Translations under genes and position numbers: made by a program
The notes under the pieces: model-generated
Told to the model about the DNA's origin: nothing
Databases searched by the model: none
The model's input: the letters and a program-made list of their open reading frames with translations, nothing else
From: a virus
DNA: 64,000 bases
IMG/VR virus record: IMGVR_UViG_3300030333_004027
Coordinates: 1 to 64,000 of that record
Strand: one strand, 5' to 3'
Part shown: in pieces, positions 1 to 8,950 of the stretch
Layout: every line of letters starts with the position of its first letter
How positions within the stretch are numbered: position 1 is the first letter of the stretch

Positions 1-494
1 CCTAGTAGGTCGCCTTCCTCATCTGCACCGTTAGCACCGAAGACTGCGGTTGCGGATGCGGTCTGACCTGCACCTGCGGCTAGTGCTGATAGGATAGTAG
101 CGTCAATCTTGTCTGCTCTTGCGCGGACTATTCCTAGTTGCTGCCTGTCGATGTTCTCCCACGACTCGCCTCGTAGCCTTACGGAGTCAAGGAAAGTGAC
201 CCTTCCCTGTCCCTTCTCAAGTTTGGTCGAGTAGTTCTCGGTTCCAATCTTGGTCGGGTCCACGATGGCGTTGTCGTCTAGTGGGTAGGAGAAACTTCCG
301 TTAACTCCGGTATACCACTTGAAGTCCATCCACGGAACGGACCTAACACCAACAACCTTTGTCCCTACTGCGATAGTAGTGGACTGTAGTTGAATGAAGT
401 CCCTTAGCGTCTGCTCAATTACTGCGTCACCTGTTGAAAACGGCCCTGCGGCTGCTTCCACGTTTAGTATCTTTTCCAATGTATCTTTTGCCAT
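1..494 (-). CDS. Major capsid protein, HK97-like (partial, 3' end missing)
   Basis: The ORF starts at an ATG at 494-492 and runs off the left edge, leaving about 164 residues of the N-terminal half. The protein begins MAKDTLEKILNVEAAAGPFS and continues with a P-domain-like stretch (VPWMDFKWYTGVNGSFSYPLDDN). It then has a charged helix rich in Arg (RRLRGESWENIDRQQ region) and an Ala/Gly-rich segment. This pattern and its place directly after a protease and a decoration-like protein are typical of HK97-fold capsid genes. It would form the icosahedral shell. The assignment rests mainly on synteny; the missing half prevents a firmer call. Confidence 0.75.
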   Translation of the reverse strand, partial: MAKDTLEKILNVEAAAGPFSTGDAVIEQTLRDFIQLQSTTIAVGTKVVGVRSVPWMDFKWYTGVNGSFSYPLDDNAIVDPTKIGTENYSTKLEKGQGRVTFLDSVRLRGESWENIDRQQLGIVRARADKIDATILSALAAGAGQTASATAVFGANGADEEGDLL

Positions 495-508
495 TCTTAA
501 TCACCATC

Positions 509-961
509 CTATGCTGTTGCGGCCCCCGCCGTGTTAACCAAAATCATTGTTCCCTCACTTGCACCGGAGTCACCTGCTCCGTTAACTACTAGTGCGGCCC
601 CCTCAACTGCATCTTCGCCAACATAGATTCCTAGAACCTTTTGACTTGACGATGTTTTGTCAGCCAATCCATCTCCACCTGCATAAACCAAATCTCCTAC
701 ATTGTAAGTTACTCCGGCCTTTGACTGAACCATTAGGACTCCGCCGAGTGGGTAAACTGCTACTGTTGCACCTGCGGCAGTCTCAAGTGCGCCACCTGCG
801 GCCCTTGAAGAATCTCCTGCTGAAACACCGATTGCTATTTCGTTAGCACCGGAAGCAGTTAGCCTGACTCCTGATGTATCTTTTACACCAATAATCTTGC
901 CCGGCCCTTTGACCGTTACACCTGTCTTTAGTATCATATTTACGGGGTCTGTCCTTATCAT
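509..961 (-). CDS. Probable capsid decoration protein (DUF2190-like)
   Basis: This 150-residue protein is rich in Gly, Ala and Val and predicted to be almost all beta strand. It has repeated turns such as GVKDTSG, GVSAGDSS, VYPLGGVLMVQ and VGDLVYAGG. This resembles small head-decoration or stabilisation proteins of the DUF2190 type, which sit on the outside of HK97-type capsids and are commonly encoded between protease and major capsid genes, as here. The stop lies 14 bp before the capsid ATG, so the two are probably cotranscribed. A head-fibre role is an alternative. Confidence 0.6.
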   Translation of the reverse strand: MIRTDPVNMILKTGVTVKGPGKIIGVKDTSGVRLTASGANEIAIGVSAGDSSRAAGGALETAAGATVAVYPLGGVLMVQSKAGVTYNVGDLVYAGGDGLADKTSSSQKVLGIYVGEDAVEGAALVVNGAGDSGASEGTMILVNTAGAATA

Positions 962-962
962 T

Positions 963-2255
963 TTAAATCATCTCCTTTATTGTCTCGTAGGACTCGGCTT
1001 TCATGGCTGACTCTTCAACACCGAGTGTGCCGTTCCATGCCTTTGCCCATGCGTTGTAGCATCGAGCGTAAATGTCCTCATCGGACTCCACAAGAGTTCC
1101 GTTGAGGTAGTTAGCCACCACAGGCTTCTCTTCTTCGGAAGCAACTGCGGGAGTTTCCATTTCTACGGGGCTTTCGTCTATGGGCTTCATCTCAACTGCG
1201 GTTGGCTCAGGGTGAGATGCTTCCCACGAAGCAATCAGATTCTCTAGGGTTTCTGATTGTAGGTCTTCGTGACCGGACATTCCCATTTCAGTTGCTTTCT
1301 CAACGAGAGAAGCGCGAGCCTCTTCAGCGCGGGCCTCGTCTGCTGCCTCAAACTCCGCAACGCGGGATGAAGCAAGAACAAGGTCGGCCTTAAGAGCCTC
1401 AATCTGAGCCTCGTAGTCGATTTCTGTGTTAACAATTTCATCAGTCATATTATTCACCAAATCCTTACTAATTCCCGCAGATTCCGAATGAGATATAAAG
1501 GTTGCTTCGATTTTCTGCTTTTCTTCAACTCTCTTGACAGATTCTACATTCGCTTTAGGATAAGCAGGGCGATACACAAGAGCCAAATGGTCAAAAGTAA
1601 AGTCCTCTCCAAAGGTAATACCGTTTTCATCCGCCGACACAGGCACGCCCGACCCGCCGATGCTAACACCGTAATCTTCTCTCAGATACAGGCCGGACTC
1701 TAAAGTTTCAAACAACTGTGGTTCTGTCACATGGGCTACATATCTAACTTCATATCCGCCTGCTATAGTAGGAAGGAAAGTAGCAGAAGTAATAACTCCT
1801 ACATTTGCCTTAACTATGCCATCTTCGTTGCGACCAAAACCACTCCCGCCCTCAACAGGGTCAGGGTGGTCTAATGTAAGGTCTGCGCCTTCCATTTGCC
1901 TCGCAACATTTCGTGCGCCTTCCTTTGTCAACTCCCACTTGTTCTTATTCATACCATCATGGAAAGCAATTCCCATAATCTCAATGATTGTGTTTCCTGT
2001 CGATGCCTCGACAAAAGCATTAGTGGCATCTATTGATAGGTCAAGACTAACAGAAACTACTTGGCACTCTCCGTCAACCATTTCCTCGCCGGGTGGACAA
2101 ACAGTTTCACATTCGCTTGCTTTTTCTTTCTTATATCCGGCTTCTTTTGACTTAGAACAATAACCTTGTGCTTCACACTTGGAAGCGGTAGTGCAATCTC
2201 CGACACATTTTACTTCGGCTTCGACATCTATTTCGCAATTACATTCGCACGACAT
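963..2255 (-). CDS. Prohead maturation protease with scaffold-like tail and Cys-rich N-terminal extension
   Basis: I choose the ATG at 2255 over the upstream in-frame start at 2336 because a TATA-like TTTATAGG (2278-2285, minus) lies about 25 nt before it. The resulting 430-residue protein has three parts. Residues 1-65 hold about ten cysteines (CECNCE, KCVGDC, KCEAQGYC, CETVC, GEC). Residues about 70-260 look like a phage prohead protease, with a conserved HP motif (LDHPDP) and a Ser in a YGVSIGG strand as likely catalytic His and Ser. The rest is an acidic coiled-coil region typical of a fused scaffold. It would cleave capsid precursors inside the procapsid. The cysteine-rich extension is unusual for this family and its role is unknown. 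Confidence 0.7.
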   Translation of the reverse strand: MSCECNCEIDVEAEVKCVGDCTTASKCEAQGYCSKSKEAGYKKEKASECETVCPPGEEMVDGECQVVSVSLDLSIDATNAFVEASTGNTIIEIMGIAFHDGMNKNKWELTKEGARNVARQMEGADLTLDHPDPVEGGSGFGRNEDGIVKANVGVITSATFLPTIAGGYEVRYVAHVTEPQLFETLESGLYLREDYGVSIGGSGVPVSADENGITFGEDFTFDHLALVYRPAYPKANVESVKRVEEKQKIEATFISHSESAGISKDLVNNMTDEIVNTEIDYEAQIEALKADLVLASSRVAEFEAADEARAEEARASLVEKATEMGMSGHEDLQSETLENLIASWEASHPEPTAVEMKPIDESPVEMETPAVASEEEKPVVANYLNGTLVESDEDIYARCYNAWAKAWNGTLGVEESAMKAESYETIKEMI

Positions 2256-2277
2256 AATGCGGGGAGAATAACAATGA

Positions 2278-2305
2278 CCTATAAATCTTGTTGCATCATC
2301 GCAAG
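2278..2305 (-). promoter_or_regulatory. Promoter of protease-capsid genes
   Basis: On the minus strand this reads CTTGCGA (2305-2299), 13 nt, then the TATA box TTTATAGG (2285-2278), about 25 nt before the protease ATG. The layout is a shorter version of the CTTGCGA plus TATA arrangement seen at early plus-strand genes. The match is only to the core of that motif, so a shared regulator is an inference. Confidence 0.45.
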
Positions 2306-2373
2306 TAATGTAAATACTAACATAGAAATAAAACAAATAAGACCGACTTTGATAAATATCTTAGTGCTATCTC

Positions 2374-3297
2374 TCATGCCTCGACCCGATACCATACTTC
2401 ATCTTGCACCGTTCCGTTATAATAAACTTGATACTGTATGTTTAATGGTGTTTGATAAGGCTTATCGTAAAAGTCTAGGTATTGGTAATCCCATTCTTGG
2501 TGATAAGTGGTAAAGTTATCTTCAACATGGAATAACACACTTTCGTTTGCATAATTCCAAGCATCTATAGTAATAAAGACTGTGACATTTGCTTGACAGG
2601 AGAAATCAACGTCAAATTCGTTATAGAGCGATTCATTAGTTTCGTTCCAATAGGAAAACACATCATAGAAGTAAGCGTAGCAATCATCTGTGATTTCTTC
2701 CTCTTCCTGTGGATATTCACAAGAACCGTCATCGTGAGTTGCCGATTCGTTGTAGTTTAGCGCCGTTGAGTTGGTGCATCCATATACTGCGCTTTCCATT
2801 TCCATATAATCATACTCAAAGTCTATTGTTTTGCTTTCAAATAGGGCTATAGAACCATTAGTGACTTCTATATACGCGCGATGCGTTCCTTCACTAATAT
2901 TTGCTATAGTGACTATAAATTGATGTTCATTTCTAAATTCAGGACTTTCGCCCGCTTCTGTTTTACCATCCATAGTCACATTATAATGAATAGTATGAAT
3001 AGAATTACACCAAGCGGCATCTAATAGATGTATATCGAATAGAACATTATTTTCGACAATGAAATGGTCTGTCATTAATCTCCAATCTTCGTCACAACCG
3101 TCAAGGTATGGATTTAGGTCAGGGTCATCCTCAACTGCATCTACAAGACTATCAACTGCAAATTGTATAAACCCTATTTCATTTAAACCTGCTATCAGCA
3201 TGGCTATTACTGAACCAATCGTAATCATCAAAGTTCGTAATTCTTGGAATCGAGCATTCAATTCCTGAATAATGTTTTGTTCCTCATCTCCGCTCAT
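2374..3297 (-). CDS. Membrane-anchored surface protein with many N-glycosylation sequons
   Basis: This 307-residue protein starts with a charged helical segment (MSGDEEQNIIQELNARFQEL), followed by one transmembrane helix at about residues 22-42 (LMITIGSVIAMLIAGLNEIGF). A long acidic ectodomain follows, with eleven N-x-S/T sequons. Near residue 170 it has a GCTNSTALNYNES...DDGSCEY segment, which matches the calcium-binding-like repeat (CTDxxAxNYNxxAxxDDGSCxY) common in secreted proteins of marine bacteria and Group II archaea. It sits in the head operon between portal and protease. It could be a virion surface or host-envelope protein. No family name can be assigned. Confidence 0.6.
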   Translation of the reverse strand: MSGDEEQNIIQELNARFQELRTLMITIGSVIAMLIAGLNEIGFIQFAVDSLVDAVEDDPDLNPYLDGCDEDWRLMTDHFIVENNVLFDIHLLDAAWCNSIHTIHYNVTMDGKTEAGESPEFRNEHQFIVTIANISEGTHRAYIEVTNGSIALFESKTIDFEYDYMEMESAVYGCTNSTALNYNESATHDDGSCEYPQEEEEITDDCYAYFYDVFSYWNETNESLYNEFDVDFSCQANVTVFITIDAWNYANESVLFHVEDNFTTYHQEWDYQYLDFYDKPYQTPLNIQYQVYYNGTVQDEVWYRVEA

Positions 3298-3321
3298 ATA
3301 CTATTAGCACAAAAGAAATGA

Positions 3322-4734
3322 TTATTCAATATTTTCTTCTGCGCCGGGTTGCGAGTTTTCGCGGGGCAAGTCTTCATTTACCTCATCCTCATCTTCTTCA
3401 GGGGCTTCCGGTGTATCGCTTTTTCGCTCATCTCCACCCTCTTTTGCTTCGGGTAGGTTTAGCATATCAAGTGATTGATTCAAGGTTAGAACTCCTTCGC
3501 GGTATCCCATTGTGGCTCTTTGCATGACGTTTAGCGGAGTTTCGCTATCCATCGCGTCAAACCTGATTGTAGGTAGGTCTGCCATCTTGTGAGGAATACC
3601 CAATAGGTCTAAGTGTATTGAAAATAGTTTCTTACAATGTGTTGCTAGGATGCTATGCATTCGGCTGATTGCTTGCACGGCCCATAGGTTTGCGTTAAAG
3701 GTTGCGGCGAAAGTGCTACCCCTCTCCTGACCTGCGGCCACGCGCGGCACTTGTAGCACGGCTGCTATATCTGCGTTTATAGCATCCAAGAAGTCGCCAC
3801 TATTTGGTAGGGAGTTTTCTAGGTTAACGTGGTGCAAATCAACGTAATGTGGTAGCACAGGTATTTGGTCGCCGCGCAGTCCCTCAAACAGTTTGATAAC
3901 TTCATTCATTATGTGCGTAAGACGCTCGTTTTGCTCGGCAGGGTCTTGGATATGCTCTATGGCTGACTTGTCAATCGTAATATACTGCTTAGTCATGCTA
4001 TCCTCTAGCGACAGTCGGTTGTTCAGACTGTTATACTTCATGCGAATGGCTTGCTTTAGCGCGGAAAATCGGGAAGCACCCCATACACCGTAGGTCTTTC
4101 TGCCCCTGTTGTCAACAAACCAATTGCTTCGTGAGTCAATCTTGATATGTAGTATCTCACTTGCGGGTATCTCACGCGCGTTAAGTTTCATCTCACGTAG
4201 CATATACTTGCTAGGGCGTATAATAGGGTTGTCCTCAGTAGCATCGAAGGTGCTATCAAGCCCGCCTCGCTCATCGACTATGGTGATTTGCTTGACAGGT
4301 AGGCTTTGAAGGTCAGTTATCCCTTCTCCTTCCCTGCCGACAATCTTGTTTATGTCGTTTCCGTAAACCATGAGGTTTCTCATAGCCGTAATTAGTATGT
4401 CATCAAAGTCTAGCGTATCTTCGACTAATTCTTTGATAGTGTCACGGATAGTTGCATTTTTACCCTTAGAGTAGTTTATTTCATAATTGTTAGCCGTTAG
4501 GCTGACTGCACGAACCGCCCCATTCAATTCGGGGTCAAGTTTCAACATAAGGTCATACATATCAAACTCGTTGTCATAATTACTATCTTTGTTGAGTCTT
4601 TCTGTATCTCGCACCAAATCAGGCACGCCTGCAACCGCCTTAAATCCTTCTCTCTTCATTCCTACTCTTGTTAGAGAAGGCTCTTCCTCTTTGGCCGTGC
4701 CTCTCCAAACCTGATACCACTTACGCTCGGACAT
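3322..4734 (-). CDS. Portal protein
   Basis: This 470-residue protein lies at the start of the head operon, opposite the terminase. It has the usual portal layout: an N-terminal wing (RDTERLNKDSNYDNEFDMYDLMLKLDPELNGAV), a mid-region with DILITAMRNLMVYGNDINKIV, a basic crown-stem region, and an acidic, Pro/Glu-rich C-terminus (residues about 430-470). Portal proteins form the dodecameric ring at one vertex through which DNA is packaged. The start at 4734 is supported by a TTAATAAAC box about 28 nt upstream, so the transcript is probably leaderless. The length fits the family. HK97 or SPP1-type portal is the best reading. Confidence 0.8.
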   Translation of the reverse strand: MSERKWYQVWRGTAKEEEPSLTRVGMKREGFKAVAGVPDLVRDTERLNKDSNYDNEFDMYDLMLKLDPELNGAVRAVSLTANNYEINYSKGKNATIRDTIKELVEDTLDFDDILITAMRNLMVYGNDINKIVGREGEGITDLQSLPVKQITIVDERGGLDSTFDATEDNPIIRPSKYMLREMKLNAREIPASEILHIKIDSRSNWFVDNRGRKTYGVWGASRFSALKQAIRMKYNSLNNRLSLEDSMTKQYITIDKSAIEHIQDPAEQNERLTHIMNEVIKLFEGLRGDQIPVLPHYVDLHHVNLENSLPNSGDFLDAINADIAAVLQVPRVAAGQERGSTFAATFNANLWAVQAISRMHSILATHCKKLFSIHLDLLGIPHKMADLPTIRFDAMDSETPLNVMQRATMGYREGVLTLNQSLDMLNLPEAKEGGDERKSDTPEAPEEDEDEVNEDLPRENSQPGAEENIE

Positions 4735-5071
4735 ATTTCTTGCTAATATTGAGTGTTTATTAACATTTTGCCTTATTTTTTCTTTTTTTTCGATAATTTA
4801 CTGAAAAATTAAAAAGGCAGACTGCGCCAATGTTCGCTAATTGTTTTATTCTTTCTATAGTATAGACCAAAATACTTTAACTATTCTAAAATACTTACTG
4901 TAATTACTTAGGGAAAGGCCGGCCGACATCTAAAAATACTATTGAAATAAAAAAAGAATTAAAATGTTGCACCGCAGTATCACGTTTAATTCTTTTAGTA
5001 ATCAACTAAATGATTAAAATAAATCATGCTCACCGTAGCATTTAAGTATGTCTTGTAAATAGGTTAGATTA
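4735..5071. promoter_or_regulatory. Divergent AT-rich promoter region with three inverted repeats
   Basis: This 337-bp gene-free stretch separates the head operon (minus) from the terminase operon (plus). It carries TATA-like boxes for both sides: TTAATAAAC for the portal and TTTAAGTA near 5040 for the gene at 5072, each 28-30 nt from the start codon. It also holds three inverted repeats: 4952-4963 with 4985-4996 (12-bp perfect arms, AAAAGAATTAAA), 4994-4999 with 5005-5010 (TTTAGT/ACTAAA) and 5010-5015 with 5022-5027 (ATGATT/AATCAT). A GGCCGGCC palindrome lies near 4917. Roles as operator, packaging site or origin are all possible. Confidence 0.6.
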
Positions 5072-6580
5072 ATGGCAGGGGGGCGTGAACACAAAGGCCG
5101 CGTCAAAATGCGAGGCGGCCAAGACCTGATAACAAAGTATGCTAATGCGGAAGCATTTGAGAGTGAGAGTGCGTTTGCTCGATTTTTGAACAAGATTGAG
5201 CCAACACGGTCGGTGAATGGATGGCGTAGCGCGATAAAGCGTTGGAAATCCGGTGGTGGACAAATAATTTACACCAAATGGAACGGACACAAGTATTCTA
5301 AGGATAAACCAAAGGATATTGCTGTTCCTCACGCGATTAAAGCACCTACTAACTATAAAAAGTATTATGATGAGGCACGCGATGTCTATTTGACTTTCAT
5401 TGAGCAAGCCAATCAAATTATAGAGATTGACGGTGACACGCATAGGGAAATGAAGAAAAGGTATTCTGACGAAGGTGGTAGGTTTACAGTAGCGCAGATG
5501 GCGCAGCACTTTGGTTTCCCTATCTTGTGGATGCAAGATTACATCAGGGTAAATCATTGGAAGCACCCAATGTCACCATATACTGACGAACAAATGATTG
5601 AAATGAGCGAGGATGAGTTGGTAGTTGATTTCCTTGAGATGAAAAGGACTGCTGCTTTGGAAACGGCAAAAAGAGCGCACTACGCCGCTATGTCTAAGGA
5701 CGCTAACAGATGGCGCAACCTAGATGATACATTCTATAATGAGTTTATGAAGGCAATTGGCAACAAGCATTTGCCACCTAAAAGCGTTAAGAAGATAAAG
5801 ATGAAAGATGCGGGTCCGTATGCTTTGGTTATATCTCCTACTGACCTACACTTTGGGTCATCGTGTTGGATTGACGAAACGGGTAATCATTACGATACAA
5901 AGGAAGCACGCAAAAGACTTATGGATAGAACGCAGAATCTAATCTCTCGTATGCCTAGCCGACCTGAAAAGATATACTTGGCTACCGGTAGTGATTGGTT
6001 CCATGTCGATAACGATACGGGTGGCACGACAAAAGGCACACCACAGGATATGTCCGTGAGTCCGTCTGAAATGTTTATGGATGGTTGTATGCTTGCACAG
6101 GAGCATATTGAAATGCTTAGGACTGTTTGCCCTGTTGAAGTAGTGTTTGCGCGTGGTAATCACGATAGGCATCTTGCTATTGCTTTGATGATGTATCTCA
6201 AGGCATCTTACGATAAAATAGACGATGTTAACGTGACTGTTGACCCGAATATAAGGCAGTATGTTTCTTATGGTAATACTCTATTAGGGTTTACTCACGG
6301 CGATGGGGTCAAGGGTATGGATTTGCCTTCTCTTATGGCTAAGGAAGAGTGGAAACAATGGGGTAATTGCGAACACAAGATATGGTTCCACGGTCATCTT
6401 CATCATCAATCTGTAATAGAAAAGGGTGGTGCTATGGTAGTGCAGTTGCCTAGTTTGGCCGGTGCTGATAGATGGCATCACCGTAAGGGTTATATTCTAA
6501 GTAGGCCGGGTTTGTCTGCACACTTGATAGACAAGGATTTGGGTCTGATAGGAAACCTGTTTGCTCCGGTGGTGGAATGA
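5072..6580 (+). CDS. Calcineurin-like metallophosphoesterase with N-terminal helix-turn-helix region
   Basis: The 502-residue protein has a basic N-terminal half with a possible helix-turn-helix (FTVAQMAQHFGFPILWMQDYI, about residues 137-157). A metallophosphoesterase domain follows from about residue 250. The metal-binding signatures are visible: D258-x-H260 (TDLHFG), GNHDRH at 362-367 and GHLHH at 441-445; the usual GD motif appears as GSDW. Such enzymes hydrolyse phosphodiester or phosphomonoester bonds using two metal ions. The gene overlaps the terminase start by 4 bp (ATGA), which ties it to packaging or genome processing. Phages often encode a related protein beside terminase, but its substrate is unknown. 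Confidence 0.8.
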   Translation: MAGGREHKGRVKMRGGQDLITKYANAEAFESESAFARFLNKIEPTRSVNGWRSAIKRWKSGGGQIIYTKWNGHKYSKDKPKDIAVPHAIKAPTNYKKYYDEARDVYLTFIEQANQIIEIDGDTHREMKKRYSDEGGRFTVAQMAQHFGFPILWMQDYIRVNHWKHPMSPYTDEQMIEMSEDELVVDFLEMKRTAALETAKRAHYAAMSKDANRWRNLDDTFYNEFMKAIGNKHLPPKSVKKIKMKDAGPYALVISPTDLHFGSSCWIDETGNHYDTKEARKRLMDRTQNLISRMPSRPEKIYLATGSDWFHVDNDTGGTTKGTPQDMSVSPSEMFMDGCMLAQEHIEMLRTVCPVEVVFARGNHDRHLAIALMMYLKASYDKIDDVNVTVDPNIRQYVSYGNTLLGFTHGDGVKGMDLPSLMAKEEWKQWGNCEHKIWFHGHLHHQSVIEKGGAMVVQLPSLAGADRWHHRKGYILSRPGLSAHLIDKDLGLIGNLFAPVVE

Positions 6581-8079
6581 GTAATTTTGGTATAGACTTC
6601 TCGATGGAACGCTCTAGGAAAGATGTCTCCTACTTTTACAAATGGTTGGGGTATACTTGGGGCGACCATATTGGCGAATGGATGGATATGTATGGCGAGA
6701 GGGGTGACGCACAGGTTCATCGAGTTTGTGTGATTGCACCGAGGGACCATAGTAAGTCCACTACTTTAAGGATAAAACTATTGCATAGTGCGTTGTTTGA
6801 AAGATGGCGCAACAAGCCGTTTACCTGTTGGTTGTTCTCAGCAAGCAAGGATTTGGCCGTTAGAAGACTTGAAGAAATTAGAGAGGATATGAAGAGGCAT
6901 CCGCAGTTGTCTAAGTATCTCCATAAAAAGAGGGGCAATAAGTTGGAGTTGCATTTTACTAACGGGGCATGGATAAGGGCTACTTCTGTTGGGGCTGCAA
7001 TTCGTGGTGAGCATCCGGCTTGTATTGCTTTCGATGACGTTATTGACGATAGCGGTGATATGGATTGGACTAAGATAAGACAATGGTTCAGGAAAAAGAT
7101 TACTCCGATGTTGAGTCCCGGCACTTCTATATATTGCGTAGGCACGCCTATGAGTATGGTTGACTTGTATCACACGGAAATGATAAACAATGATACGTGG
7201 AAAACGGGTATATGGTCTGCCTTGCCTAATTGGGAAGAGTATAGGGCTGACCCTGATAACGTCACACCGATAGAGTTGTGGCCTGAGTTTAGACCACTTG
7301 CGTTTCTTTTAGAGCAAAAGCAAGCGATGGGTGAGTTGTCTTTCATACAGGAGTATCTATGTAAGGTGATTGACGATGAGGCTTCTGTGTATCCACGTAA
7401 TCTGACTCGTAAGAATATGAACCTAGATACTGTTTTTGACAAGGGCAAGATGGAAGGATATAAATACGCAATAGGGTTTGACCCTGCACACGGCTTGGGA
7501 CAGGACTACTCGGTAATGGTGGTTCTGAAACAGGATTCTGATGGATATATACACTTGGCTGATATGTGGCGTAGGAATGACTTTCCCCCTGCGAAGCAAG
7601 CAGATGTAATGATAGAGTGGAGCAAGAAGTATGGCACGCCGGCATTTGCTGTTGAGGCCGTAGGTTTCCAACAGATGTTTGAGAGTTTGATTAGTCAGAA
7701 GGGCGCAGTAGTGGATTATCGTGAAAGCAAGGTTAGCAACAAGACTTTGAAGCAGGGATTGTTAAATAGAATGAGAGTATGGTTTGAGAGGGAGTTAGTA
7801 TGCTTCCCCTATGGTGATGACTTTACTCGTAAACAAGTTAATATACTATTAGAAGAGTTGGAGAGTCATGCGTGGCGCGAGGGTGAAATCATGGACTTAG
7901 GCCGACACAACGACTGTGCTATGGCTATGGCGCACGCACTAGACCAATTCTCTTATAAATCGCCCGATATGCCCGTAGTAATGGGAACCATGAGAAAGAG
8001 TGAGTGGACAGGGGGAGTTAGTAGTGGAATACAACGCCGAGACACAGGCGGTCTTGGCGGCAAAGTAGTGAGAAGGTGA
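6577..8079 (+). CDS. terL: Terminase large subunit (packaging ATPase-nuclease)
   Basis: The 500-residue protein has the two domains of large terminases. The ATPase domain has a deviant Walker A (APRDHSKST, residues 54-62), in which the usual Gly before Lys is Ser, and a Walker B ending in FDD (D153-D154). The RNase H-like nuclease domain has acidic residues at D302 (AIGFDPAHG) and D446 (GRHNDCAM), with an intervening VEAVG strand. It cuts concatemeric viral DNA and pumps it into the procapsid through the portal. The length is normal. The start is coupled to the preceding phosphoesterase by an ATGA overlap. Confidence 0.93.
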   Translation: MSNFGIDFSMERSRKDVSYFYKWLGYTWGDHIGEWMDMYGERGDAQVHRVCVIAPRDHSKSTTLRIKLLHSALFERWRNKPFTCWLFSASKDLAVRRLEEIREDMKRHPQLSKYLHKKRGNKLELHFTNGAWIRATSVGAAIRGEHPACIAFDDVIDDSGDMDWTKIRQWFRKKITPMLSPGTSIYCVGTPMSMVDLYHTEMINNDTWKTGIWSALPNWEEYRADPDNVTPIELWPEFRPLAFLLEQKQAMGELSFIQEYLCKVIDDEASVYPRNLTRKNMNLDTVFDKGKMEGYKYAIGFDPAHGLGQDYSVMVVLKQDSDGYIHLADMWRRNDFPPAKQADVMIEWSKKYGTPAFAVEAVGFQQMFESLISQKGAVVDYRESKVSNKTLKQGLLNRMRVWFERELVCFPYGDDFTRKQVNILLEELESHAWREGEIMDLGRHNDCAMAMAHALDQFSYKSPDMPVVMGTMRKSEWTGGVSSGIQRRDTGGLGGKVVRR

Positions 8080-8083
8080 GTGA

Positions 8084-8575
8084 ATGGCAGGTATAAAACC
8101 AAAGAATGATGCAACAAAGAAGAGAAGTAAGGTGACGGGTAAGAAGTTTAATCGACAAGACCCTAATGGGCGTAGGCACGGTCCTATGTCTAGGCGAAAG
8201 GTATATGGTTTAGCGATAGAGAAGGTTCTGTGTAGTCATTGGGCTAAAAACCCGTTGACAAGCAGCGAGATTGCATATCACGCAAACGAGCATATTAGCA
8301 ACCATTGGACACAGTTGAATGGCTATAGCGTGGGTGCTATTCTCCGTAAGTATGAGAAACAGGGTCTTGTGGTTGGCGGCAAGAAGTATGAGAACGGACA
8401 GGGCATAAAGACTTGGACTAGAAATTGGGACATCCCATTGGAAAACGACTATGAGTATCACGGCGGCAATTGGAAAGGCAACCCGCGAGTATGGTTCAAG
8501 GATAATAGTGGCAAGTGGAGAGGCATAACGGCCACCGATGAAAATTTGAAAAAAATTTCTGAAAAAAAATTATAA
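8084..8575 (+). CDS. Winged-helix-type DNA-binding protein
   Basis: This 163-residue protein starts with a very basic tail (about residues 1-45). A helical segment (VYGLAIEKVLCSHW), an SSEIAYHA helix and a YSVGAILRKYEKQGLVVGG recognition-helix-and-wing pattern follow. The same pattern recurs in at least six other proteins of this genome (19476, 20443, 22702, 25381, 27258, 35371). It follows terminase by 4 bp, so a role as the small terminase subunit or as a regulator is possible. The C-terminal third is rich in Trp and Gly. No specific function can be given. Confidence 0.6.
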   Translation: MAGIKPKNDATKKRSKVTGKKFNRQDPNGRRHGPMSRRKVYGLAIEKVLCSHWAKNPLTSSEIAYHANEHISNHWTQLNGYSVGAILRKYEKQGLVVGGKKYENGQGIKTWTRNWDIPLENDYEYHGGNWKGNPRVWFKDNSGKWRGITATDENLKKISEKKL

Positions 8576-8656
8576 AAATCGATTGAGGTGGTTAGCGGTG
8601 TTGCCGGCGCACATAGATACTTTTTGGCGGATTACAAATCCAAATTGAGGGGCGGC
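8576..8656. other. Gap between convergent genes
   Basis: The terminase operon (plus) and the small-gene group (minus) meet here. The coding end of the upstream gene is very A-rich and no clear hairpin terminator is visible. The sequence ATACTTTTTGGCG may act as a T-rich stop signal. Confidence 0.3.
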
Positions 8657-8950
8657 TCATGCGGAACCACCCCCCAAGTTATCATCGACTGTGATTACTT
8701 CATCTAGCAACTCACGGTTGTCCTCGGTGAAGTTTTCAATGTCATACATGGACACCTTCTCCACTTCATACATAACATCGAAGTGTGCGTCCTCATCCAA
8801 TGGTTCTCGCTGCTCGCATCGGTCAGTTTGCAATACTGCCCATGCCTCAGCCACTTCACGGTCTGTGAACACCTCAGTCCATGCCCTGACGTATAGGCCG
8901 TCATACATGGCTACTGTGGCCTTGTATATGGTGTGGGGGTGGCCGGTCAT
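8657..8950 (-). CDS. Small acidic hypothetical protein
   Basis: This 97-residue protein is acidic, especially in its C-terminal half (EDNRELLDEVITVDDN). It has an N-terminal segment HTIYKATVAMYDGLYVRAWTEVF that suggests a beta-rich fold. Its ATG overlaps the stop of a 42-residue ORF (ATGA at 8947-8950), suggesting coupled translation. I do not recognise it. It is the most downstream of the minus-strand small genes in the promoter-rich region. Confidence 0.55.
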   Translation of the reverse strand: MTGHPHTIYKATVAMYDGLYVRAWTEVFTDREVAEAWAVLQTDRCEQREPLDEDAHFDVMYEVEKVSMYDIENFTEDNRELLDEVITVDDNLGGGSA

